Positions 38,483-49,000 of a stretch of 64,000 nucleotides of DNA are shown here, in pieces (the stretch's first letter is position 1; every line of letters starts with the position of its first letter). The stretch is from Paroedura picta (lineage: Eukaryota; Chordata; Lepidosauria; Squamata; Gekkonidae). The position numbers and the translations under genes are program-made. The notes under the pieces were generated by a model. It was given only the letters and a program-made list of their open reading frames with translations. It ran no database searches and was not told the origin of the DNA. The stretch spans positions 37,234,941 through 37,298,940 of the forward strand of contig NC_135378.1 in assembly GCF_049243985.1 (NCBI RefSeq). The letters run 5' to 3'.

Positions 38483-38996
38483 GGAGGAAAGCTATGGCAA
38501 ATCTAGATAGCATCCTAAAAAGCAGAGACATCACCCTGCCAACAAAAGTGCGTTTAGTCAGGGCTATGGTATTTCCAGTTGCAATGTATGGCTGCGAAAG
38601 TTGGACCATAAGGAAGGCCGAGTGTCAAAGAACTGAGGCTTTTGAACTCCGGTGCTGGAGAAGACTCTTGCGAGTACCTTGGACTGCAAGGCGAACAAAC
38701 TGGTCAGTCCTAGAGGAGATCAGCCCTGACTGCTCCTTAGAAGGCCTGATCCTGAAGATGAAACTCAAATACTTTGGCCATGAGAAGGAAGGACTCCCTG
38801 GAGAAGAGCCTAATGCTGGGAGCGGTCGAGGGCAAAAGAAGAAGGGGATGACAGAGAGTGGCTGGATGGAGTCACTGAAGCAGTAGGTGCAAACTTAAAT
38901 GGAATCCGGGGAATGGTAGAGGACAGGAAGGCCTGGAGGATCATTGTCCATGGGGTCGCGATGGGTTGGACCCAACTTCGCACCTAACAACAGCAA
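38483..38996 (+). mobile_element. BovB (RTE-type) LINE fragment, 3' part of ORF2
   Basis: The translation KSRDITLPTKVRLVRAMVFP, then YGCESWTIRKAE, FELRCWRRLLRVPWTARRTN and LEEISPDCSLEGLILKMKLK matches the C-terminal part of BovB ORF2 protein closely. The element is 5'-truncated and ends in the family tail (tggggtcgcgatgggttgg, caacttcgcacctaacaac). The frame is lost near its 3' end, so it is dead. Confidence 0.92.
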
Positions 38997-39357
38997 ATAT
39001 GTCCAGTTAAACCTTTCATGATTATGGCTTGGATTCAGTCAACTTGAACACCCAATCTGTCCTAAACCGCTCCTCACTGCACCCCACATTTAGGGTTGCC
39101 AACTCCATGGGAAATTCTTGGTCATTTGGGAACAGTGCTCGGGAAAGGCAGAGTTTGAGGAGGAAACAGAGCTCACTTGGGATAAGATGCCATAGAGTCC
39201 ACCAAAGCTGCCATTTCTTCCAAGTGAACTGATCTCTGTAATTTGGAGATCCATTATAATTCCAGGAGAACTTCAGGCCCTGCTTGGAAGTTGAAAGTCT
39301 TACTTCATTTCACATGGCTTTTGTAGATCCAGGTTCCATGATTCCTAGCCAAATGTT

Positions 39358-39620
39358 CTTTGGTGCAATGGTTAGGAGTGCGGACTTCTAATCTGGCAAG
39401 CTGGGTTTGATCCTCTGCTCCCCCATATGTAGCTAGGTGAGTGACCTTGGGCTCACTACAGCACTGAGAAAGCTGTTCTTACCGAGCAGTAAGATCAGGG
39501 CTCTCTCAGCTTCACCTACCTCACAGGGTGTCTGTTGTGGGGAGAGGAAAGGGAAGGCGACTGTAAGCCACTTTGAGACTCCTTTGGGTAGAGAAAAGTG
39601 GCATATAAGAACCAACCAAA
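39358..39620 (+). repeat. tRNA-derived SINE
   Basis: Head tttggtgcaatggttaggag, body ctcacagggtgtctgttgtg and gaaagggaaggcgactgtaa, 3' part gcatataagaaccaac. Same family as 2468. Confidence 0.85.
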
Positions 39621-41454
39621 ATGGACCTGTCCTCCTTTTGTTACCAACAAAAGAGCTGGTTAGTTCCAATCCTATAATTTGAAGGCTAATTTCTGCCCCA
39701 ACTGGCAAAAGGGGATAAATATTGCACCTCTTATCAGAATTTATTTTCTAATATTGTGAACATCTTACTGTGGGACCAAACAGCTAGTGAAATCCATAGT
39801 TATATATGACTAACTCTCTGTTCATTTGCTTCTTCAGCATTTGCTTCTTCAGTTCATTTGCTTCTTCTTCTACAGACTGAGGCTGTAGTCAACAACTCTT
39901 CAAACAAGGCTAAAACTTGTATAGCAATCCAAACAGGTTTTACTACTGGACGTTGCTATGGGTTAATGCTGCCTGGGAGTCAGTAAACTCATCACTTCTA
40001 TAAGGCAAGAGGAGGTGAAGAAGGAAAAGAGAAAGGAAGAAAAGATAACTTGGGTAGGGGAGTTATGATGTGGAAGTATCTGAGATACTTCAAGGTTATC
40101 ATGTGACTATGTCAGGGCTGAAGGCAAACCTTATGCAAATATAAATAACAGATGCCTGTGATCTGCTGGTAAGTTATTTAAGTAAGAATACTGGTAACAA
40201 AGATTGGTGATCATCGTCTGAGCATGTTCTTATTATGAAAGCTGTTCTCTTGGAAGAAATTGTATGAAGATGTTCTGAAAAGCAAAAATAATTCCAGCAG
40301 TACTGAAGAAACCAGACACAAAATTATTGGGTTTGTGTATTAGATTGTTATGTGAAAACCATGTGGACAGCTAATACAAAAAGGAATTTGCCACAGAAGA
40401 CTTTGCATACAGTAAGTGCATATTGAGACTTTTAACCTATTAAAACAGAATTTAAGATTTTGTTTCTACATCATTGTTTAATAATATGTATTATTAGAAG
40501 GAATTGGTGATAGTGGGAGGAATGATCCAAAATTTATGCATGATAATCATGAAGGAAACCAGTCAGCCTGAGTGAGAAAATTGGCAGGATCCAACCTGAT
40601 ATCACAATGTAAAGTAGATGAAGACCGAATGCAACAAAATCAAAGAAGAAAGATTATATCTTCAGGAATATGTTAATTTATGCATTCTCTACCACTATAA
40701 AAATGGAGGAAATTATTACCTTTATTGATCTCAGGTGAATGTAAAATTGCAAACCTTTTACACTGTATTTTTTTCTGCAGGATTATAAAGGAACAAGTGC
40801 TTTACCACCAATACACAACCTGTCATTGAATAATAGGATGTCTGTATGTATTTGAATAATAACATTACTAATTATACTGCATGATTTCATTATAGTACAC
40901 TGAAAAGAACGTAGATAATTATGAGGATACTGAAGTAGTTAATACGAGACTTTAAGTTGACAATAAGCCCATGGGATACAAAGGTGAGCTCATGCTCCTC
41001 TTTTAAAAAGAAGAGGAATTGAGTTACTTGGACACTAGTCAGAGTGGTAGCAGAGAAGGGATGGAAGATGTGTGTAGTAGGAATTGCTACTAGAAGAAGG
41101 CTCCACTGCTAAAAGGATGGGTAAGATACAACCTAAGAGCAATAACGCCCAGTTTAGACAACTAAACAGGTTTTTTGATTTAATCTCTGAGTGTTATAAA
41201 AGTGATAGTTCCTTTAATGGCATAATATTACATAATGTGATCATTTAGGTTTCGGATGAGGGGATTTATTTTTCTACCACACATTTCTCTTTGTTGTTAG
41301 CCATTCAGTTACTTAAACAGGTAAAAGATTTAAAAACCTTTTCAGTGATATTTTTTTAACTTTCCAAGCCTCCCTTTTTCATCCTAATAACAATAACATC
41401 ACCATTTAGCAATCTGTATTTATCTAAGTAGTGATGTTTTGAACAGCAAACCAA

Positions 41455-41695
41455 GAGCAAGCTTGGTGTAGCAGTTAAGATTGGCAACCTCTGATTTAGA
41501 GAACTGGGCTTGATTCCTCACTCCTCCACATACAGACAGCTGGGTGACATTGGGCCAGTCACAGTTCTCTCAGAGCTTTCTCAGCTTCACCTACCTCACA
41601 GGGTGTCTGTGGTGAGGAGAGAAAGGGTAGGTGAAGTCACTTTGAGATGCCTTTGGTTAGTAAAAAGTGGAGTACAAAAAAAACAGTTTTTCTTC
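41455..41695 (+). repeat. tRNA-derived SINE
   Basis: Head gcttggtgtagcagttaaga, B box ggcttgattcctcactcctc, body acctcacagggtgtctgtgg. Diverged member of the 2468 family. Confidence 0.8.
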
Positions 41696-41863
41696 TGAGT
41701 GAGGGCAATCAGACAATATTCCTCTTGCTGTGAACAAATTTTCCTCAGTGTTCTTGTCACATAGTCACATCTTGAATGAGTATGTAATTACTTCACTGTT
41801 GCTAGGAAGTAGGAGGACAAAGTGAAAGGGGAAAAAACCCAGAAGTTGATTGATTGATTAGAC

Positions 41864-42242
41864 CAGTGGTCCCCAACCTGCGGGCCGCGGCCCAGCGCCG
41901 GGCCGCAAAGGCCATGGCGCCGGGCCGTGGCTCCCTCTCCCCGCCCCCCCGCAGTAAAAAACTTCCCAGGCCGCAAGCTTGCGGCCCGGGAAGCTTCTTA
42001 CTGCGGGGAGGGCGGGGAGAGGGAATCAGGGCCGGGCCGCGCCCGCGCGGCCTGATCCACAGGTGCGGCCCGTGGGCGCCGCCGGGCGCAGCTCGCGGGC
42101 GCGGCCCGATTCGCGGGTGCGGCCCGCAAGCGCGGCCGGGCGCGGCTCGCGGGCGCGGCTCGCGGGTGCGGCCCGCGCAGTCCCTGCGGGCGCGGCCCGA
42201 TGCCCTGCCGGTCCCCAGCCTAATAAAGGTTGGGGACCACTG
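41864..42242. mobile_element. GC-rich hAT MITE with perfect 8-bp target duplication
   Basis: Terminal inverted repeats cagtggtccccaacc and ggttggggaccactg bound a 379-bp element. An exact 8-bp duplication, gattagac, flanks it at 41856-41863 and 42243-42250, the hAT hallmark. The interior is extremely CpG-rich (gcgggccgcggcccagcgcc and similar). It interrupts a LINE tail. Confidence 0.9.
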
Positions 42243-42250
42243 GATTAGAC

Positions 42251-42660
42251 CTCTTATCCGCCACTCCCAAGCAGCTCGTGGCGGGTTACAAATGTCTGTA
42301 TAAAACCCCCAATAAAATACCCCTTAAAACCACAGACAAAAAATACATCAGATAAGAACAACAAGATGCGGCAAAACCATTGAATTCCCAATTCTGTCCC
42401 CATAGAGAGGGCAGCATTATGAGCTTTTTGAGCCACTTTTTAAATGCCAGGTTTGGGCAGAGACCTGGCCAGTCTGAGGGCTGGATCCAAACAGCTTTCT
42501 GACAGGTGAAAAAGGGAGGACCAAGTCCTCCTAGACCACAGAGGATGCTGTTCTCTGGACCATGGGATGGACAACAGCCATGTGGGATGAGGGCTGTCAT
42601 AAGAGGAAGAACTGGGTGAGCTTGAACAAAAGAAGGTGGTTGGATCCAGTTCCAGGTATG
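42251..42660 (-). repeat. LINE 3' region, reverse orientation
   Basis: The minus strand ends with aacccgccacgagctgcttg, ggagtggcggataagag and then a short tcaatcaatcaa tail, very like the 3' end of the L2-like element at 58636-59296. The upstream part is probably its 3' coding/UTR region but is too decayed to read. Confidence 0.6.
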
Positions 42661-42926
42661 CACCAAGGAAACTTTCTCTTCACAGCAGCCAATTACAATT
42701 TATTTAAAAATAGCTTACTGATGAAGAGTTGCTTTTAATTCATTTATCCAATTACCTCTAGAAACAAAGATGTCATTGGCAGATACCACATATGAATGTA
42801 AGTGAAGAGACAGACTTGCAAGTGAAGACACACTTAAAAGTAGGTGATTCTTTGTCTTTCCTCGTTTTCAGAAGGGTTGGAAAACACTGCTCCTAACCAC
42901 CTGCCTTGCTTTGCCCATAGCGCCAC

Positions 42927-43001
42927 ATGCACCTTCACCTCACAAAGAGTTTCAACCATGAATCAGACGGGAACAGTCAATCGCATCTGAGAAATTCAGA
43001 G
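42927..43001 (+). CDS. NACHT-WD40 gene, first coding exon
   Basis: ATG in a good context (gcgccacATG) opens 25 codons, [20 protein letters not shown] onward, ending exactly at a gaggtatgt donor in phase 0, which matches the next exon. Six bases before the ATG is a pyrimidine-rich acceptor (ttgcccatag), so an upstream untranslated or coding exon probably exists. The start is therefore likely but not proven. Confidence 0.7.
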
Positions 43002-46000
43002 GTATGTCATCTAAAGGTAAGATACAAAGAAAGCAGTCTTCTATAGACTGATGCTTGATCCCCTGCAGACCTGTGCCTTGACTGTACAACATCATAAGGC
43101 AGGTGAGAGCTTCCATGATTATATGTTTCTTCCCCCAAAAAAACATGACTCTCACAGTGAGAAAACAAGCACACCCAGGAAAGATCTGGATTAGAACTCT
43201 TCTCCCTGACTGCCTGTTTTTGTGTTCAGGGTTTTTTTCTGAATATATTTTGGAATATATTTAGTCATGTGAATCCCCATCTACAGTGCAAAGATACAGG
43301 TTTATCACCTCATTTGTAAGAAATGGCCAGAGAAACTGGGATACAAGGGTTGTGATTTTAATTCACAAGGCATGTTCTGTTCCAAGATGCTTTCTAGACA
43401 AGGGTTGAAGCATCATCTCAGTGCTCTGTATACCATCTAGCAATGTCTTGGTAGAGTAAGGGCAAGATCTATCTACCCATGTTTCATATTTTGGCTTGGA
43501 TCCAGGCCAGCAGTAATTTCTGCTGACGGAAGGGAATTTCATCAGTAGAATGGAGCTTTCTTGCTTCCCCTATTTTCTTGCAGCCAGAAATGCTCCCCCA
43601 AATGCACGTGATCGGGACACGTGTTCTCAAACTGATGAGAAATCAGGAATGCTTAAGAACAGGCATGGCTCTTGCAGCTGGATGATACAGAGTCATCAGA
43701 TGCAAAGACCATACTTTGCACTATCAATACCTGTCATTATGCAGGGTTCCTGATCCTTGCCTTATGCAGATATTGCACTATTTGCGTTCCTTGCAGATGA
43801 TGACTGTGCATCAAGAATTCACCAAAGTATGATTTAAGCCATCTTCTCTGATCTTGTCACCCTTATATTTGCTACATCTACTGGAAGCGATGGACAGTTG
43901 ACATTGTTCAGGTTACGGGAATGCATGATCATCGGTTCCTATTAACAATTAATTTAATTAATTAGTTAATTTAGAAAGGGTATTGTGTTTTATTCTGTTA
44001 TTTAGCCTGAAGTAAAAACTACAGAGCAGGTTGAACAACACTATGCAACCTACAGTGGCTACACAGATGAATCTCTGGGGAGGGATGAAGCTGCTGCATT
44101 GACCGAAAAAGAATTAATTTCCATACCCAAGATAGCAGAAAAACATAAACGGATGCTTGCAAACGGCAGGCTCCTCCAAGCACAAGCATGCGATGAAATC
44201 CATCACTTTGAAAAGGATGGGACTGCTGATGAAAAGAAAATCTACAGATTATCAGATGTAAATAACTCAACAGCTGGAGAAGATAATGCTGTTCATCACA
44301 GTCCTTCGTCTTTAACTACACCTCATCAGCAACCTCAGACTGAAAAACAAAACTCCTTCAGTGCTCCATGGCTGAAAAACCAAGAAATGTCTGATAATAT
44401 GAGGTGTTATCCCCACCGCCCTCCGGACAGCAATACCAACCGAGCTGCAATTAGAGGATTAATCAATTTGCCATGTTTCTCCAAAAAGCAAATCTTTATG
44501 GTCTATATTTGCGGAGGATATCAAGGTACAAGTTCTGAAACCAAAACATTTGTGTATGGGGATTGCAATAAAATTTCAGTAGTACAAGAGAGTTATTTAT
44601 GCAGTTATTTTATTTTATTCCAGTTGTTTTATCAATGACTTTAAAAACCAGGTAGAAATCCATGTAACTGGAGGCAGCAAGTTCAGGGGCTCAAATATTG
44701 AGTTTAAAGACACATTATTAGTTCTTAAAAGGTAAAGGTAAAGGTATCCCCTGTGCAAGCACTGGATCATGTCTGACCCTTGGGGTGACGCCCTCTAGCG
44801 TTTTCATGGCAGACTCAATACGGGGTGGCTTGCCAGTGCCTTCCCCAGTCATTACCGTTTACCCCCCAGCAAGCTGGGTACTCATTTTACCGACCTCGGA
44901 AGGATGGAAGGCTGAGTCAACCTTGAGCCAGCTGCTGGGATTGAACTCCCAGCCTCATGGGCAGAGCTTTCAGACAGCATTTCTGCTGCCTTACCACCCT
45001 GCACCACAAGAGGCTCCTATTAGTTCTTAAGAGAAGTGAAATTGGACTGTGAGAAGTCCAGGGATGGACTGGCCACTTAACTTACAGGGAAGGTTCCAGT
45101 AGCCCACTGCCCTGCATGGCTAGCACAGCCAAACTCCAGCAGTTGTTCTTCCAGCACCTCAGGAGCATCTCAGGTGCATCTCAGAATCCTCAGTTCCAAG
45201 AATGGTTGGTGTCAGTTGCCTCTGCCATTGTTGGATGTAATAATGAAGGTGCCATTCTGCTTGGCTTGTTTTTGAACTATGGTAACTTTCTAGTCCAGCC
45301 CAGTCCCCACACATGTAGCACATTTCTCATGTCTTCCTACTCACTTCTAGTTAAATAGATGCTTGCGAGCTTTGGTATAGTGTACAAAGTTTCCAAATGT
45401 TTTCCTCAGAGGAATTGTGAGAGCTCTTTCAAACAGGCTTTAACTAGGAAAACCTGAAAACCTCTTCTCTGGCATGTAAAATATTCTGACAGATTAAATA
45501 TAGTACTGACTAGGAAGCCCCATTCCGAACCCCACTGGTTTGTGAAGTTCTACCTATATAAGCCCACTTGCCTAAAGGTTTCCACAAAGAGACAATAATG
45601 AGGATACTCGTTCTCACAACGTAATCAGTTTTCTGGGGTTCCATAGTGTCTACCAGCAGATTTTCTGAGATAGAGCCAGCCATTTTTGCCTTGCTGAAAA
45701 AGTAAGAACCGGATCTTTTTTGACTACCAAAAACATTATGCTGGAGATTCTGGGATATGTATAGACAAAAAGCCATGCAGGAATCCAGTGAGACTGAGTG
45801 TCAAACCCTTGATATATTATGTAAATCCAGAATATCTGCATGCATCTCTTGTTTACTTACGTTATTTGGCTCCTGTAGTATTGTTGTTCACCAGTTCCCC
45901 TTACAAGGTAGTGCTGAAGCCCTTTACATGGCAACAGATTGGCACTCAAAGCCCCTTCTACCTTCAGAGATTCCATGATACATTTCAGCCCTATTTTTGC

Positions 46001-49000
46001 AGCCTTAGTAGCTAGAAAATCAGGGTCTTTCGAAAAAGCAATCCAAGGTTCAGAGATAGTTGGCGGCAGGACTTACCCCAGCCGCCCGTTGGCCGGGAAA
46101 GGGTGGTGTGCAGGGAGCAACGCGCTCCTGCGGCCCCGGCGGCATGCTCGCGCTGTGTGCAGCAGCGCGAGCGGTGTGATGGGGTGGGCGGTTTGGCCTA
46201 ATCAGGCACTGCCCTCCTGCTTCCCGCCACTCGCAGCTGGGCAGGCAAGCGTCCCACCCTCCCTCCCTGGTTTCTTATGTTTTAAGTTTTCTTGTGTTAT
46301 TTCGTCATGGCGGGTATGCATACAGGAATGAGCCTGTTAAGGGGAGCCAGTGTGTGATCGGTCTCCCCGAGGGGTTCGGGGCCCCCATAAATGGGGGCGG
46401 TCAGTAACAAGCTAGGGCATGCCCAGCGGGGTAGGCCTCCATAGCTTGTTTAATGACCAGATGGTTCTGGGGGTACCCAAGGAGGTTCGTGTCCTTTGGC
46501 CCCCCATCCAGGCCATCTCCCTATTAAGAGTCCAATAAAAGGAGTTACGTAATCCCAGCGGGGAAGTGTTGGCGAACTCTGATGGGTGTGGACTCTGGGT
46601 AGGCAGTGCGTTCACTGCTTAGGTCAGACTCATCCTGATGCTGCACCAACCCTCCAGCGGGAGATGTTTGAATAAATGCCATGGCCTGTTATTTGCCAAA
46701 GCCACTGGAGTCGCGTATTATTCACGCCAATATAGCCTTATACCAGCCAATTACATTTGGACCCAAGTACAAAATACCATGCTTGGAAAGGCTACATGCA
46801 ATGAATATATGCTGTTTGTATTTCAGTATTTGAGCTTATCCTTACATGACTAATAAATCCTATTTATACAGATATAGGAATTTATATTTTTGTGTATTAA
46901 ATATGTATTCCCACAGCTATTTCCAGTGTTTCTAACACAGTTATAAATATATTTCTGCCAAAGTTGTGAAACTCAAATGGTCTTTGTTGTATTTCAGCTC
47001 ATAATGGACGATTAAATGTTGTGATGCTCCTAAAAAATCTGGACAACATTGACATTTCATTCTCTTTCACCTAGATTTGAAGTCTAAAAACCATATAGTG
47101 AAAGTATACTAACCACACCTGTATCTATAGATGTTTCTGAGAATTTCTGTTAATAACGGTGTTGACATGCTTTGTTATTTGAACCAGATTCTGAGGTTGA
47201 GCGAAATGCATTATTGGAAAAGTCCTTTCCTGGATTGTATAGCTATTGTAAAAAGAGAGGTTATGAATTCCACATGCTAGACCTGAGGTGGGGAATAAAA
47301 GACGGAATCGCTAATGATCACCATGTTGCTTCCTTGCATATAAAGACATTGAGGAAGTGCCAGGAGTTAGGATGCCAAACTTTTGTGGTAAGTTGCAATT
47401 AGTTAATTTGTGTTGAAAAATAGAGTCTCGTTTTTCCTACTTGATGAGCCTACTTCACACTACAAATCAAGTGTATAGAAGATTAAGATGAAATTAGGTG
47501 ACATGGCTGCTTCCACACAGAGGTTTTTTGGTGTACTTTCAGCACGAAGCTGGAGCACCTTTTTTTTGGGGGGTGGGAAGAACATTCTCAAAATGTCATG
47601 CTATAATTATGATGCAATTGCCCATTCCCCGGTATGCTGTTTTCCAAAGACCATAGGAAAGACCATAGAAAACTTGCAAAGTGGAAGCTGTATTGCCAAT
47701 GCACATGTCTGGGCATTCACAACAAGAGTGAATGCCAAACAGAGCATCTTTAGCATGTAGATTCTCTGGTAACTGACTCAGTATGGAACATCACTGGCTT
47801 CATAGAACAACTTACGGCCTGTTGTGTTTTAGGTTTTCGTTGGGCAAAAACATGATGATCCCTGCCTCCCAGGAAGAATAAGCAAGGAGAATTTTGAGGC
47901 AGTCACAGACACTATTGAACGTATGAAGCTGAGTATGCAAAAAGCAAGCCAGCCCTTGTATGATAGTTTGAAGACAGATGTGCTTTTAGGAAGAATAGAT
48001 GAAATCCAAGGTGAAGTTCGCCTAGACGTCCTGAGCCTTGACCGATCATCACCCACAGAGCTTGAAGCTGAGCGCCCCACCAAGGAGGAACATAAAGCAG
48101 TCAATTCAAATGGGCAGGATTTTGCTGCTGCTTCTCCAACCGCGGAGAAGACCGAAGCTGAATATGAGGAGGAACTTCAGCTTCTAAATAAGTGGTATCG
48201 TTTGGATGAAAACTGCATCCCTGCAAATTACAGGCTGCAGCCTATTAGGTTGGTTTGTTTTTCAAATTTACCCATTATACAGTTTCCTACCATTTATGAA
48301 TCCTGATATTTAGATGCTCTCTTTCTCGATGCAAAATTTAATCGCACACAGTGAGATTAAAATTCTCTTTGTTCCAAAGAAGCTCCCAGTGCTTCTGAGA
48401 ATGACCTCACTCCAGTGCATCACTACCAAGCAGCGGTCACAATGCATCCTGGTTAGGCAAAGGTTAGGTTAGATTATTATCTGGTAGTGGACCGGGAGCA
48501 CCAATAGATTATTCCCATGATGCACAGAGAGGGACCTAGTCAAATGGGGGGGGGGTAGGTTTTTGCCACCGGGGTAGATTTTTAAAGGGGGATTGATGAT
48601 ATTTATATACTCTACTAGGGGCCAAGCCTGTTGCATTCAGGAATACAACAGGACCTAGATTGGGGTGGGCGGGTATGTGGAAGAACCCTGTGGATGGCCT
48701 CCCTCCCCCAGGAACTGGAAAGGCTGCAAGCTGGAGGCCTCCAGGAAGGGAACTCACCGGCAGGGGCAGCTCTCACACGGCAGGGATCTGCAGCCTCTGA
48801 GCCTCGGAGGAAAGTGGAAGATGGAGGGGGTGGAAGGTGATTGGTTGGTTGCTGGACAGACAGGCAAGCTGGTTGGAGGAGGAGGCACTCAGGGGTGGGA
48901 CAGCTGCCCTGCGTGGGTGTTAAGCGCTGAGTGGCACTTAAGCCATGAGACACACTCCTGCTCCAAGGCCTTACCAGAAATACATTATGTGGAACAGATG

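Larger units (their letters stand above)
30540..42920. other. Intergenic region between RWDD4 and the NACHT-WD40 gene
   Basis: About 12 kb in which I found no exon with conserved coding content. It is densely filled with SINEs, LINE pieces and DNA transposons, listed separately. The stretches 33500-35900 and 39720-41450 show nothing recognisable and may hold unspliced leader exons of the downstream gene. Confidence 0.7.

Noticed and set aside
41854-42303. 149-residue open reading (R/G/A/P rich)
   Set aside because: Lies within the GC-rich hAT MITE and its flanks; composition is that of translated GCG/CGG text, not a protein.
45116-45358. 80-residue reading [18 protein letters not shown] onward
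   Set aside because: Looks protein-like at first, but has no splice partners in phase with the NWD-type exons and lies in intron 2 among repeats.
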